Below are positions 50,561 through 59,252 of a DNA stretch of 64,000 bases, piece after piece (the first letter of the stretch is position 1; every line of letters starts with the position of its first letter). Below the pieces are notes generated by a model. The model was not told the origin of the DNA. It did no database searches and saw only the letters and a list, made by a program, of their open reading frames with translations. This DNA is from Actinomyces ruminis. Its GTDB lineage: Bacteria; Actinomycetota; Actinomycetes; Actinomycetales; Actinomycetaceae. The stretch spans positions 1 through 64,000 of the forward strand of contig NZ_MTPX02000040.1 in NCBI RefSeq assembly GCF_002154335.2, in the 5' to 3' direction. The translations under genes were made by a program, and so were the position numbers.

Positions 50561-52239
50561 GTGCCGCCGCGCCCCACCTCACCCGTCTTCCGCCGCTATG
50601 CCTTGGAACTGACGCGCCGCATGGCCGAGCGGTATGGCGACCATCCCGCGCTGATCGCCTGGCATGTGAGCAACGAGCTCGGCTGCCACAATGCCTACGA
50701 CTACTCCGAGGATGCCGCCGCTGCTTTCCGCACCTGGTTGCGCGAGCGCTATACCACCCTGGAAGCGCTCAATGACGCCTGGGGGACGGCCTTCTGGTCG
50801 CAGACCTACTATCAGTGGGAGGAGATCCTTCCGCCCCGCCTGGCAGCCTCCGAGCCGAACCCCAGCCAACTGCTCGACTTCCGGCGCTTCTCCTCCGACG
50901 CGCTGCGCGACTACCTGCGCGCCGAGAGCGCGGTGTTGCGCGCGATCACTCCAGACATCCCCATCACCACCAACTTCATGGTCATGGGCGACACCGCCGC
51001 CATGGACTATCCGGCTGGGTTGACGCCGTCGACTTTGTCTCCAACGACCACTACCTGGACCCGCGCCCCGGCGGCATCGATGAGCTCGCCTTCTCCGCCT
51101 CGCTCACCTCCGCCATCATGCAGGGACGGCCCTGGTGGCTCATGGAGCACTCAACTTCGGCGGTTAACTGGCGGCCTGTCAATCCGTCCAAACTGCCCGG
51201 CGAACTGATGCGCGACTCCTTGACACACCTGGGCCACGGCGCCGATGCCATCTGCTTCTTCCAGTGGCGGGCCTCGCGCGCGGGTGCCGAGAAGTATCAC
51301 GCCGCCCTGCTCCCACACGCCGGTGAGGACTCGCGCCTGTTCCGCGACGTCGTCGCCCTGGGCAAGAGCCTGGAGGATCTGGCCGAGGTAACCGGCAGTC
51401 CCGCGCTGCCCGCCCGCGCCGCGGTCGTCTTCGACTACGAGTCCTGGTGGTCGCTGACGCAGGAGTTCCTGCCGCACACGCGCCTGGACTACCGCGGCCA
51501 GGCGCTGGACTGGTACCGGGCGCTGGTCGCAGCGGGGCTACGGGTCGACGTCGTCACAGCGCGCAACGACCTGGAGGGCTATGACCTTGTCGTCGCGCCA
51601 TTGCTGCACGTCATGCCCGCCGATCTGGCCGAGCGCCTGTGCGCCATCGTCGCGGGCGGCAGCCACCTGGTGACCACCTACTTCTCCGGGACGGTGGACG
51701 AGCACGATCACGTCATCCTCGGCGGCTACCCCGGCGCGCTGCGCGAGCTGCTGGGCATCCGCGTGGAGGAGTTCGGCCCCCTGCTCGACGGCGACCATGC
51801 GACTCTGTCCGGCGGCGCGATCGGGCGCATGTGGACCGAGCGGGTGGACACTGTTGATCCCGACGTCCGGGTGCTGCGTCGCTATGAGCGGGCCCGCGGC
51901 ATTGAGCCGGGCACACCCGCCGTCACGCGGCGCACGGTGGGTGCGGGCTCGGCGACCTATGTGTCCACGCGCCTGGAGGGCGAGGGCCTGGCCGGGTTGG
52001 TTGAGGAGTTGCTCGCCGAAGCGGGGATCGAGCCGGATCTGCCCGAATCGCTGCGCGGTCAGGCGATCGCTTCCGTCCGCCGCGGCGATGCGGCCGACTA
52101 CTGGACGCTCACGAACCGTGGGAACCGCGACCTCGGGACGGCCGTCGATGTGGCCGGGATGCTCGGTGAGACTGTGCTGAGAGGAGCAGAATCGCTCGGC
52201 GCGAGTGACGCCGTCGTCGTACGGGTGCCGCGCGGTTGA
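50561..52239 (+). pseudogene. 5'-truncated GH42 beta-galactosidase gene
   Basis: The reading starts inside the GH42 barrel at about TSPVFRRYALELTRRMAERY. Roughly 130 N-terminal residues, including the first barrel strands seen in the intact GH42 at 26811, are missing. What remains includes the acid/base Glu in WHVSNELGCHN, the nucleophile Glu in WWLMEHSTSAVNW, and the complete trimerisation and C-terminal domains. The frame also breaks near 51014; one added base gives YPGWVDAVDFVSNDHYLD. It follows the binding-protein gene with no permeases between. Either a deletion fused two parts of an operon or an assembly gap was closed wrongly. Confidence 0.82.
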
Positions 52240-52421
52240 GGCGCCTGGATACCCAGCCGGGATCATTCGCCCTCCTCACGGCAGCGCGACTGAAGTGCGA
52301 CCTGGACGATGGCGGGTCGCGGTGAGCGGTCGAGGGGCTGGTTATCCTGAGCGTGTAGTAGATACGGGTTATGGCGTGACTCGGTGCGGCCGGGTGCACC
52401 CGAGAGAGGAACTCAAACAGC

Positions 52422-53456
52422 ATGGCTCGCGCGGCAGGCAGACGCCCAAGCATGGTCGACGTTGGCCGTGCCGCCGGGGTCTCCGCGCAGACCGTCTCGC
52501 GCTATTTCAACGGCGGATACGTTTCCGCCGACGCGCGGGAGCGCGTGGAAGCCGCGGTGAGTGCTTTGGGATACGTGCGCAATCGCCTACCGCTCCAGAT
52601 GAAGGCCGAACGCACCAATCTGATCGGGCTGGTGCTGCTCGGCCCGCTCAATTACGGTAATGCCGGGATCATGAGCGGCCTGACGCGGGCGGCCCGGGAG
52701 GCCAGCCAGGCGGTGATGATCTCCCACATGGAGAGCGATCCCGCCGCGAGTGCCGAGTCTTGGTCCGCTCTCCTGACGGAGGTGGACACGTTACTGTCCA
52801 TGCGCGTGGATGCCCTTATTGTGGGCTCCCCTTACGGCAGCATCAAGCGGATCATTGACTACGTCAACGGCGCGGTCCCGGTGGTGACCCTGGCCGAATT
52901 GCCGGACAGGGACGTCGACGCCGTCGGTGCATACTCCTATGAGGCCTCCTGCGCGGTGATGCGGCACCTGATCGCGTTGGGGCATCGCCGGATATTGCAC
53001 GTATCGGGGCCGTCCGACCGGGCACAGGCGCTTGCCCGTCGGCGTGCCTACGAGGCGGAAATGAAAGCGGCCGGCCTAGAGGGACTGCCGGTGCTGGAGA
53101 GTCGGGAGTGGGATGCCGCCTCCGGGGCCGAGTGTGCTCGGCGGGCTGAGGTGGGATCGTTTTCCGCCGTGTTCGCTGGAAGTGACACTATCGCCCTGGG
53201 GTTCATCAGCGAGCTGCGGCAGCGGGGCGTCCTGGCGCCCCGCGACTACGCCATCGCGGGATTCGACGACATGCCCGATGCACAGTTCATGGATCCGCCA
53301 CTCACGACCGCGCGCATCGACTTCGAGCGGATCGGGGAGGCCGCTCTGCGTCGGGCCGTGTCCCGTGCCGGCGGGGAGGAGGCCGACGTCGGTGTCCCGC
53401 AACCGGAACTGATTGTGCGCGCATCGACCACCGGCAGTTCCGCCTGCCGGGTATAA
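52422..53456 (+). CDS. LacI-family regulator
   Basis: A 344-residue repressor with an N-terminal helix-turn-helix (PSMVDVGRAAGVSAQTVSRYFNG, with hinge region to LGYVRNRLP) and a sugar-binding effector domain ending in AIAGFDDMPDAQFMDPPLTTARIDFERIGEAA. The ATG follows AGAGGAAC. It is followed on the same strand by the binding-protein operon at 53622, whose promoter carries a perfect TCATTCA-N4-TGAATGA palindrome; a second such site lies at 58525. It is the only regulator in this part of the window, so it is the best candidate to bind those sites. It is less similar to the other three LacI proteins here than two of those are to each other. Confidence 0.87.
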   Translation: MARAAGRRPSMVDVGRAAGVSAQTVSRYFNGGYVSADARERVEAAVSALGYVRNRLPLQMKAERTNLIGLVLLGPLNYGNAGIMSGLTRAAREASQAVMISHMESDPAASAESWSALLTEVDTLLSMRVDALIVGSPYGSIKRIIDYVNGAVPVVTLAELPDRDVDAVGAYSYEASCAVMRHLIALGHRRILHVSGPSDRAQALARRRAYEAEMKAAGLEGLPVLESREWDAASGAECARRAEVGSFSAVFAGSDTIALGFISELRQRGVLAPRDYAIAGFDDMPDAQFMDPPLTTARIDFERIGEAALRRAVSRAGGEEADVGVPQPELIVRASTTGSSACRV

Positions 53457-53501
53457 ACGGAAGAGTTGGGGATTCGGTATCCGTTTGGAGTGTGCGAGGC
53501 C

Positions 53502-53556
53502 TTGACAGGTGCGGCGTGGGTGTTATGCTTAACAGCATTCATTCACTGTTGAATGA
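53502..53556 (+). promoter_or_regulatory. Promoter with TCATTCA-CTGT-TGAATGA operator
   Basis: TTGACA-N16-TATGCT (53502-53529) is a near-consensus promoter. Ten bases downstream is an 18-base perfect palindrome with a four-base centre (53539-53556). A start codon at 53553 would lie in the operator, which supports the downstream ATG at 53622 as the real start. Confidence 0.65.
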
Positions 53557-53621
53557 GCATTCGTTTCGCGCTGTCGTGTAGCACTGACGCCGCACGGCGG
53601 CCCCACCGTCAAGGGGACATC

Positions 53622-54896
53622 ATGAAAGCAACGCTCACCCGCCGCCACGCCCTCGGCCTTAGCGCCGCCCTCCTCGCCACCGGCGCTCTCGCCGCCTGCG
53701 GCCGCCAGGGAGGAGGATCGTCGGGAGGCGGTACGGACTCGCTCACCCTCTGGCTGGGCGCGCTCGAGGACTCACAGAAGCAGGACATAGACCGACTGGT
53801 AGCTGCCTTCAAGGAGGCCAACGACATCACGGTCAACTATGAGACTCACTCCACGGATGACTTGAAGGAGTCCATGCGGCAGGTCTCCGGTACCAAAGCT
53901 GGGCCGGACATTTACTGGTACTGGGAGGGCCCGGGACTCGGCGGTGACCTCGTTGATGCCGGCATGAGCCTGGACCTGACCGACTACTACGCGCAGTACG
54001 GCTGGGAGGACCGCTTCACCGCGGCCTCTCTCGCGGGCATCACCCAGTACGGCGGCTACCACGGCGTGCCCTGGACCTTGCAGGCGCAGGGCCTGTACTA
54101 CAACAAAACCCTCTTCGAGCAGGCTGGCATCACCGCCGAGCCGACTACCTACGATGAACTCATCGCCGCCTGTGAGGCTCTTAAGGCTGCTGGCATTACG
54201 CCGATCGAGTTCGGTGGTACCGTGAACTGGCACGTTATGCGCCTGCTCGACTCTCTGATAGAGACCAAGTGCGGCGCCGACATCGCCCGGACTCTGGTCA
54301 CCGACAAGACGGGCTGGGACACCGAGGCTGGTGTTACCGAGGCCTTTGCCGAACTAAAGACCTGGGCGGACAACTACTTCAACAACGGCTACATGTCCAT
54401 CTCCAACGACGATTCCAGCCTCCTGTTCTGGAACGGGCAGGCCGCCATGGCCCTGGAGGGCACCTGGTTCGATGCCCAGTGCGTGGATAACGGCATGGAT
54501 CCCGAAGAGGTGGGTATCTTCCCCTTCCCCACCGGCACCGGCCGCTTGTACGGATTCGGCGAGGGCTTCTACATCAACGCCAACACCGAAAAGGCCGACC
54601 TGGCCGCGTCCTTCCTCGACTTTGTCACCTCGGCCGAGCAGATGAGCGGTAGCGGCGGGGCTTGGGCTGCGGTGAGTGTGAACAAGGACGTCGAGGTCTC
54701 GGAGGACAATCCGCTCGACGCGCTTTGGCCGCCGATCCTGGACTCCTCCGAAGAGATGTACAACAACTTCGACCAGGCCCTCAGCCTGGACGAGACGACC
54801 GAATACTGGCGCATCCAGAACGCTGTCCTCATAGGTGACATGTTGCCCGAGGATGCGGGACCCGCCATGCAGAAGTTCATTGACGCCAACTCCTGA
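53622..54896 (+). CDS. Sugar ABC transporter substrate-binding lipoprotein
   Basis: A 424-residue family 1 solute-binding protein. Signal LTRRHALGLSAALLATGALAAC with lipobox at about residue 25, then a Gly/Ser linker. The mature domain has SLTLWLGALEDSQKQDIDRLVAAF, PDIYWYWEGPGLGGDLVDAG and GGYHGVPWTLQAQGLYYNKTLFEQAGI. ATG 53622 is preceded by AAGGGGAC; the longer frame from 53553 is excluded by the operator it overlaps. Two permeases follow 75 bases on. The ligand cannot be named; the FucU-like mutarotase and sugar kinase downstream hint at a fucose- or ribose-type sugar or an oligosaccharide containing one. Confidence 0.87.
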   Translation: MKATLTRRHALGLSAALLATGALAACGRQGGGSSGGGTDSLTLWLGALEDSQKQDIDRLVAAFKEANDITVNYETHSTDDLKESMRQVSGTKAGPDIYWYWEGPGLGGDLVDAGMSLDLTDYYAQYGWEDRFTAASLAGITQYGGYHGVPWTLQAQGLYYNKTLFEQAGITAEPTTYDELIAACEALKAAGITPIEFGGTVNWHVMRLLDSLIETKCGADIARTLVTDKTGWDTEAGVTEAFAELKTWADNYFNNGYMSISNDDSSLLFWNGQAAMALEGTWFDAQCVDNGMDPEEVGIFPFPTGTGRLYGFGEGFYINANTEKADLAASFLDFVTSAEQMSGSGGAWAAVSVNKDVEVSEDNPLDALWPPILDSSEEMYNNFDQALSLDETTEYWRIQNAVLIGDMLPEDAGPAMQKFIDANS

Positions 54897-54971
54897 TCGG
54901 GCCTGTACCGCGCGAATGGTCGGGCCCGATCAGGTCCGATCCGTGCAACAACCTCAGCGAAAGAACTCCCC

Positions 54972-55889
54972 ATGGCAACACTTCAAACGGCCTCCGCGCC
55001 TCCACGGGCCATCAAGCAGCACCGTGTGCTGCGTTCCCTACCCTATTTGGCGCCGGCGGTTTTCTTGTACGGCATTTTCCTGCTGTATCCGATGATCGAC
55101 TCGGTACGGTTGTCCTTCTTCTCCTGGTCCGGCTACGCCACCGCCCCGCAGGAGTTCGTCGGACTCAAGAACTACCGGTACCTGCTTACCCAGGACACCG
55201 TCTTCTGGACCGCCCTGAGGAACTCCATGATCTGGGTGGTGCTCTCCGTCGCGATTCCCATGGTGCTTTCCCTGCTGATGGCCCTTGCGCTCAATCAGCG
55301 CATCTGGGGGCGTAACGCTTTCCGCTCGATCTTCTACATCCCGAGTGTCTTCGCCTCGATCACAGTGGCGGCCATCTGGCGGTGGATCTACAACCCCACC
55401 ATGGGCGTCATCAACCAGGCCTTCGAGGCGATCGGCCTGGGCGGCCTGGCGCATGAATGGTTGGGCGATCCGCGTACCGCCTTGTACTCCATCTTCGTTG
55501 CCTCGGTGTGGCAGGGAGTCGGCTTCAATATGGTGCTCTTCCTCGCCGGACTGCAGTCGGTACCGGCAGAACTCGTGGATGCCGCCAAGGTGGACGGCGC
55601 CGGTCGTTGGCAGGTCTTCCGCAACGTAACCTGGCCGGCGCTGCGGCCGACGACGATCGTCGTCGTCATCCTGACCATCATCAACTCGCTGAAGGTCTAC
55701 GACCTGGTCGTCGGCATGACCGGGGGCGGGCCGGCGCAGTCCAGCCAGGTCCTGGCCCTGTGGTCCTACCAGCAGTCCTTCTCCAACCACAACTTCGGGG
55801 CCGGCGGCGCCGTCGCCACCGTCCTACTGATTCTCTCGCTGTGCCTGGTGGTCCCCTACCTGGCCTGGTCCATGAGAGGAGAGGACTGA
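54972..55889 (+). CDS. Sugar ABC transporter permease (MalF-like)
   Basis: CUT1 permease of 305 residues with six spans. RSLPYLAPAVFLYGIFLLYPMIDSVRLSFFSW opens the protein, GRNAFRSIFYIPSVFASITVAAIWRWIYNP lies in the middle, and the EAA loop ELVDAAKVDGAGRWQVFRNVTWPALRPT is near residues 198-225. The ATG is preceded by AAAGAACTC, a weak site. It is followed two bases later by the second permease. Intact reading frame, unlike several homologues in the window. Confidence 0.9.
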   Translation: MATLQTASAPPRAIKQHRVLRSLPYLAPAVFLYGIFLLYPMIDSVRLSFFSWSGYATAPQEFVGLKNYRYLLTQDTVFWTALRNSMIWVVLSVAIPMVLSLLMALALNQRIWGRNAFRSIFYIPSVFASITVAAIWRWIYNPTMGVINQAFEAIGLGGLAHEWLGDPRTALYSIFVASVWQGVGFNMVLFLAGLQSVPAELVDAAKVDGAGRWQVFRNVTWPALRPTTIVVVILTIINSLKVYDLVVGMTGGGPAQSSQVLALWSYQQSFSNHNFGAGGAVATVLLILSLCLVVPYLAWSMRGED

Positions 55890-55890
55890 C

Positions 55891-56790
55891 ATGACTGCCA
55901 TTCCCGTTGCTCGCACCACTGCCGGTCCCGACGACGGCGCGACTGCTGCCGCGCCGAACCGGCCCCCGCGCGACTGGGTCACCATCGGCCTGTGGGTCGC
56001 ACTACTCGTCACGGCGGCGTTCTGGCTGGTGCCCTTCGCCGTCATGCTGCTCACGTCCTTCAAGAGTCGGGCGGATCTGGCGAGTGGATCTACGCTCGGC
56101 TTGCCCTCGCAGTGGCTCTGGAGCAACTACGCCGACGCTGTGGACACCGGCGACTTGTGGATCAGCGGCAGTAACAGTCTGCTGGTCTCGGTCATCAAAG
56201 TGCCCTTGGGCCTGCTGCTAGCAGCGCTCGCTGCCTATGCGTTGGCCCGCATCCACATGCGGCGGGCCAAGTGGATCGTCGCCGTCTTCGCCGTCGGCTC
56301 CATGGTGCCCATCCAGGTTGCCCTCGGTCCCATGTTCCAGCTGCTGCTGAAGGCGGACCTACTGGACACTTATGTGGGCCTAATTCTGCCGTACCTCGCC
56401 TTCGGGGTGCCTTATCAGGTATTCATGCTCTACGGCTCCTTCCGGGCTATACCCGATGAGATCGAGGAATCCGCCCGGCTCGACGGCGCCTCCACCTTCC
56501 GCATCTTTTGGCAGATCTGCTGCCCGCTGATCAAGCCGACGCTGGCCGCGCTGTTTGTCCTGGATTTCGTATCCACGTGGAACGAGTACGCCATGGCGTC
56601 CACGATCCTGCAATCTGGTTCGATGGCTACCATCCCGTTGGCTGTGCAGAATTTCTCCGCCCAGCACGGCACTGACTACGGCCCGCTGAACGCCTTCATC
56701 ATCATGACGGCGATCCCGGTGCTGATCGTCTACCTGCTGTTCCAGCGCTACTTCGTCTCCGGCGCCTTCTCCGGCGCGGTGAAGGGCTGA
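55891..56790 (+). CDS. Sugar ABC transporter permease (MalG-like)
   Basis: CUT1 permease of 299 residues. A 30-residue Ala/Pro-rich cytoplasmic leader precedes six spans. Typical parts are WLVPFAVMLLTSFKSRADL, SGSNSLLVSVIKVPLGLLLAALAAYALARI, and the EAA loop EIEESARLDGASTFRIFWQICCPLIKPT near 191-217. The C-terminus FQRYFVSGAFSGAVKG is the standard ending. The start codon follows the preceding stop by one base, with GAGAGGAG upstream. Completes the importer begun at 53622. Confidence 0.9.
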   Translation: MTAIPVARTTAGPDDGATAAAPNRPPRDWVTIGLWVALLVTAAFWLVPFAVMLLTSFKSRADLASGSTLGLPSQWLWSNYADAVDTGDLWISGSNSLLVSVIKVPLGLLLAALAAYALARIHMRRAKWIVAVFAVGSMVPIQVALGPMFQLLLKADLLDTYVGLILPYLAFGVPYQVFMLYGSFRAIPDEIEESARLDGASTFRIFWQICCPLIKPTLAALFVLDFVSTWNEYAMASTILQSGSMATIPLAVQNFSAQHGTDYGPLNAFIIMTAIPVLIVYLLFQRYFVSGAFSGAVKG

Positions 56791-56873
56791 ATTCGAGGCC
56801 TATGGTGAACGCGGGGAGGGGACTGCTGCTGTACGGCGGACCCTACCCGGGGCGATCACGCCTCGCGCCCTCA

Positions 56874-56908
56874 AACCGGAAGAGCCGGTTATGGTGATCT
56901 AGCACCAT
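56874..56908. repeat. Two adjacent inverted repeats before the mutarotase gene
   Basis: AACCGG-N5-CCGGTT (56874-56890) is followed at once by ATGGTG-N6-CACCAT (56891-56908). The first may weakly terminate the permease transcript and the second may be a protein-binding site. The function is unproven. Confidence 0.35.
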
Positions 56909-56934
56909 CGGCAATACCCTCAAAGGAGAGAATC

Positions 56935-57378
56935 GTGCTCAAAGGAATCAACCCCCTCATGACGCCCGAACTGCTGGGCGTGCTGGCCCGTATGGGCCAT
57001 GGCGACGTCATCGCCGTCGTCGACTCCAACTACCCCGCCTACGCCACCGGCCGGCCGGTCATCCCCATGCCGTCCCTGAACAGCCCGGAGGCGGTGCGAC
57101 TGGTGGTCGAGCTCATGCCGCTCGACACCTTCGTCGAAGCGCCCGTGCGCTACATGATCGGTGCGGGGGACACCGAACTGCGCGAGGTCACCCGCGAGGT
57201 TCTTGCCGTGGCCACCGAACTCGAGGGGCGCGAGATCTCCGGCGCCTCCATGGAACGTTTCGACTTCTACGAGGCCGCCCGCTCCGCCTCCGCCGTGGTT
57301 CACACCCAGGAGACCCGGCCGTACGGCTGCTACCTGCTCACCAAGGGCGTACTGCCCGCTTTCGGGCCGCAGGACTGA
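56935..57378 (+). CDS. FucU/RbsD-family sugar mutarotase
   Basis: A 147-residue mutarotase that interconverts sugar anomers (fucose in FucU, ribose pyranose/furanose in RbsD). The opening LKGINPLMTPELLGVLARMGHGD and the segment RFDFYEAARSASAVVHTQE with PYGCYLLTKGV match FucU more closely than RbsD. The active-site His is in MGHGD and the Asp in VVDSNYPA. The GTG start follows AAAGGAGAG. A PfkB kinase starts 15 bases later, so imported sugar is probably mutarotated and then phosphorylated. Confidence 0.85.
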   Translation: MLKGINPLMTPELLGVLARMGHGDVIAVVDSNYPAYATGRPVIPMPSLNSPEAVRLVVELMPLDTFVEAPVRYMIGAGDTELREVTREVLAVATELEGREISGASMERFDFYEAARSASAVVHTQETRPYGCYLLTKGVLPAFGPQD

Positions 57379-57393
57379 CAAGGAAGAGGCAAC

Positions 57394-58311
57394 ATGTCCG
57401 CACGTGTAGTTGTAATCGGCTCCATCAACCAGGATGTCACGGTCACCGTGGACCGCTTCCCCGAGCCGGGGGAGACCCTTTATACCCGCTCACTCAGCTA
57501 CCGGTTGGGCGGCAAGGGTGCCAATCAGGCCGCGGCTGCGGCCCATGCCGGGGCGGATGCGCGCTTCGTCGGACGCGTGGGCTCCGACGCCGCCGGCCCT
57601 GCCCTGCGCGAGGAACTCGCCGGCCACGGTGTCGACGTCACCGGTCTTCTCGTGGACGAGGGCACCACTGGCTCCGCCTTCATCACCGTGGCCGCCTCCG
57701 GGGAGAACACGATTCTCATTGACGCGGGCGCCAACGGGCGGGTTGCGGCGGAGCAGGTCGACGCCGCCGCTCTGCGAGCAGGAGACGTAGTCGTTCTCCA
57801 GGGCGAGATCCCGGCCGCCGGCAATGCCGCCGCCATCGCCTCCGCTCGCGCGGCCGGGGCGACGACAATCCTCAACCTCGCGCCGGTCTATGACATCGAC
57901 GCGGAGGATCTCGCCGCGGTCGACATCCTCGTGGTCAATGAAACCGAGGCCGGACTGGTCCTCGGGCGCTCCGCTCCACGCGATACTGCGGAGGCGCTCG
58001 ACGTCGCCGCCCAGCTGGCCGGGCGAGGTCCACGCCGGGTACTGATTACCCTCGGGGGTGCCGGCGCCGTCCGGTATGACGCCGCAAGTGCCGGCGAACC
58101 TCAGGGTGCTCACGTTGAGGCGATCTCCGCGGGGCCGGTCGTCGACACCACCGGTGCGGGGGACGCCTCTGTTGGAGCATTGGCGGCCGCTCTGGCGCTC
58201 GGGCTCGACTTCGAACGTGCGGTTTCGGAGGCCATGCGGGCGGGCTCGGCTGCGGTGCTATCCCCAGGTGCGGCCGCCTCCTACGGGGCGATCAAACCCA
58301 TCAGGCTCTGA
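57394..58311 (+). CDS. PfkB-family sugar kinase, ribokinase-like
   Basis: A 305-residue kinase. Signatures: VVIGSINQDVTVTVDRFPEPGETL at the N-terminus, the sugar-binding GGKGANQAAAAAHAGA near 42-57, LNLAPVYDID and VNETEAGLVLG in the middle, and the catalytic DTTGAGDASVGALAAAL near 248. These fit ribokinase, but fructose, fucose-related or deoxyribose kinases share them. It follows the FucU/RbsD-type mutarotase, as rbsK accompanies rbsD in many ribose operons. Substrate is thus ribose or another pentose or deoxy-sugar; I leave the symbol blank. Confidence 0.85.
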   Translation: MSARVVVIGSINQDVTVTVDRFPEPGETLYTRSLSYRLGGKGANQAAAAAHAGADARFVGRVGSDAAGPALREELAGHGVDVTGLLVDEGTTGSAFITVAASGENTILIDAGANGRVAAEQVDAAALRAGDVVVLQGEIPAAGNAAAIASARAAGATTILNLAPVYDIDAEDLAAVDILVVNETEAGLVLGRSAPRDTAEALDVAAQLAGRGPRRVLITLGGAGAVRYDAASAGEPQGAHVEAISAGPVVDTTGAGDASVGALAAALALGLDFERAVSEAMRAGSAAVLSPGAAASYGAIKPIRL

Positions 58312-58487
58312 CGCGGCGATCTGCCTGAGCCTGCCACAGCGACGTCGCCGAGGGCGCCGACCGACCCGTGAGTGCGCGGCGCCGGGGCGTTCTCGGCGGC
58401 ACACACACGTGCTGGCCGGCGGTGCCTCTTCGGCGGCGAAGCCGGCCTATTGCATCGTCGTGCCCCGTCTTCGGTGGCGATGCGTGG

Positions 58488-58540
58488 TTGACAGAAGCGG
58501 GATACAGTACGACACTGTTTCTATCATTCACAGATGAATG
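58488..58540 (+). promoter_or_regulatory. Promoter with CATTCA-CAGA-TGAATG operator
   Basis: TTGACA at 58488 with a weak -10 (GACACT, 17 bases on) precedes the palindrome CATTCA-N4-TGAATG (58525-58540), the same as at 53540. An ATG at 58538 falls inside this site, so the downstream GTG at 58604 is the likelier start. Suggests shared control of the two operons. Confidence 0.6.
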
Positions 58541-58603
58541 GATATGTCCACGCTGGCGGGCCGTCCCCTGACCCGCCGCGACAGAGCGAGGAGGCTCAAA
58601 GCG

Positions 58604-59224
58604 GTGGCACGAACGAATCGGACACGAGGCGGGCGTCCCTGGGGCGTCATAGTCAAGGCCGTCGGGGCGGTGGCGATACTCGCCATCTGCTTCTTCGGTA
58701 CCACCTTCATGACTCCGGAGGAGGCGGAAGCCGTGCTTACGGCCGGATCGACGGATCCGGTCGCATACGCCAATGAGCACTACGACTCCACCATCACCTA
58801 CATCAATGACAACGCCACCGACCTGGTGGGGCTGCTCGAAGACCTCCAGGCGGATGCGGAGGGCACCAGTGAGGAGCTCGGTAAACGCGACGGTGAAGCC
58901 GCCTACACCTTCGCCGTGACCACCACCGGCACCGTGGAGGAGGGCGGCTTCGGTCAGGTCAATCTTGCCGTCGACGGCGTTCCCTCCGGCGTCACCGTCT
59001 CCGTCCAGACGGGTCCCGCTGTGATGGGGACGGCGCTACGGGACGTCACCGGCGAGGTCACCTTCGACATGTTCGAGAACCAAATCGACTACGCCCAGGT
59101 GGGGTTGTCTCTCAACGATCCCCTCAAGACCGGAGTGCTCGCCGAGAACGACCTGGGCTCCATGGTCGGCCAGGAGATCACCGTCGTGGGCGCTTTGCGT
59201 ACTCAGACCCGGCACACATCGTGA
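58604..59224 (+). CDS. DUF2291-family membrane-anchored protein
   Basis: A 206-residue protein with one N-terminal hydrophobic span (GVIVKAVGAVAILAICFFGTTF) and an extracytoplasmic domain. DUF2291 proteins occur next to RbsABC-type importers, but their role is unknown. The conserved-looking parts are the middle KRDGEAAYTFAVTTTGTVEE and the end FDMFENQIDYAQVGLSLNDPLK. The cysteine of other members' lipobox is replaced here by CFFG inside the span, so whether it is lipidated is unclear. GTG 58604 is chosen for its GAGGAGG site. It is the first gene of the importer operon that continues to 63013. Confidence 0.75.
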   Translation: MARTNRTRGGRPWGVIVKAVGAVAILAICFFGTTFMTPEEAEAVLTAGSTDPVAYANEHYDSTITYINDNATDLVGLLEDLQADAEGTSEELGKRDGEAAYTFAVTTTGTVEEGGFGQVNLAVDGVPSGVTVSVQTGPAVMGTALRDVTGEVTFDMFENQIDYAQVGLSLNDPLKTGVLAENDLGSMVGQEITVVGALRTQTRHTS

Positions 59225-59252
59225 TCACCCCCATCTCAATTGAGGTGGCGTC

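Noticed and set aside
53553-53621. Upstream start codon for the binding protein at 53622
   Set aside because: It would place the start inside a perfect operator palindrome directly after the promoter, and the added residues spoil the signal peptide.
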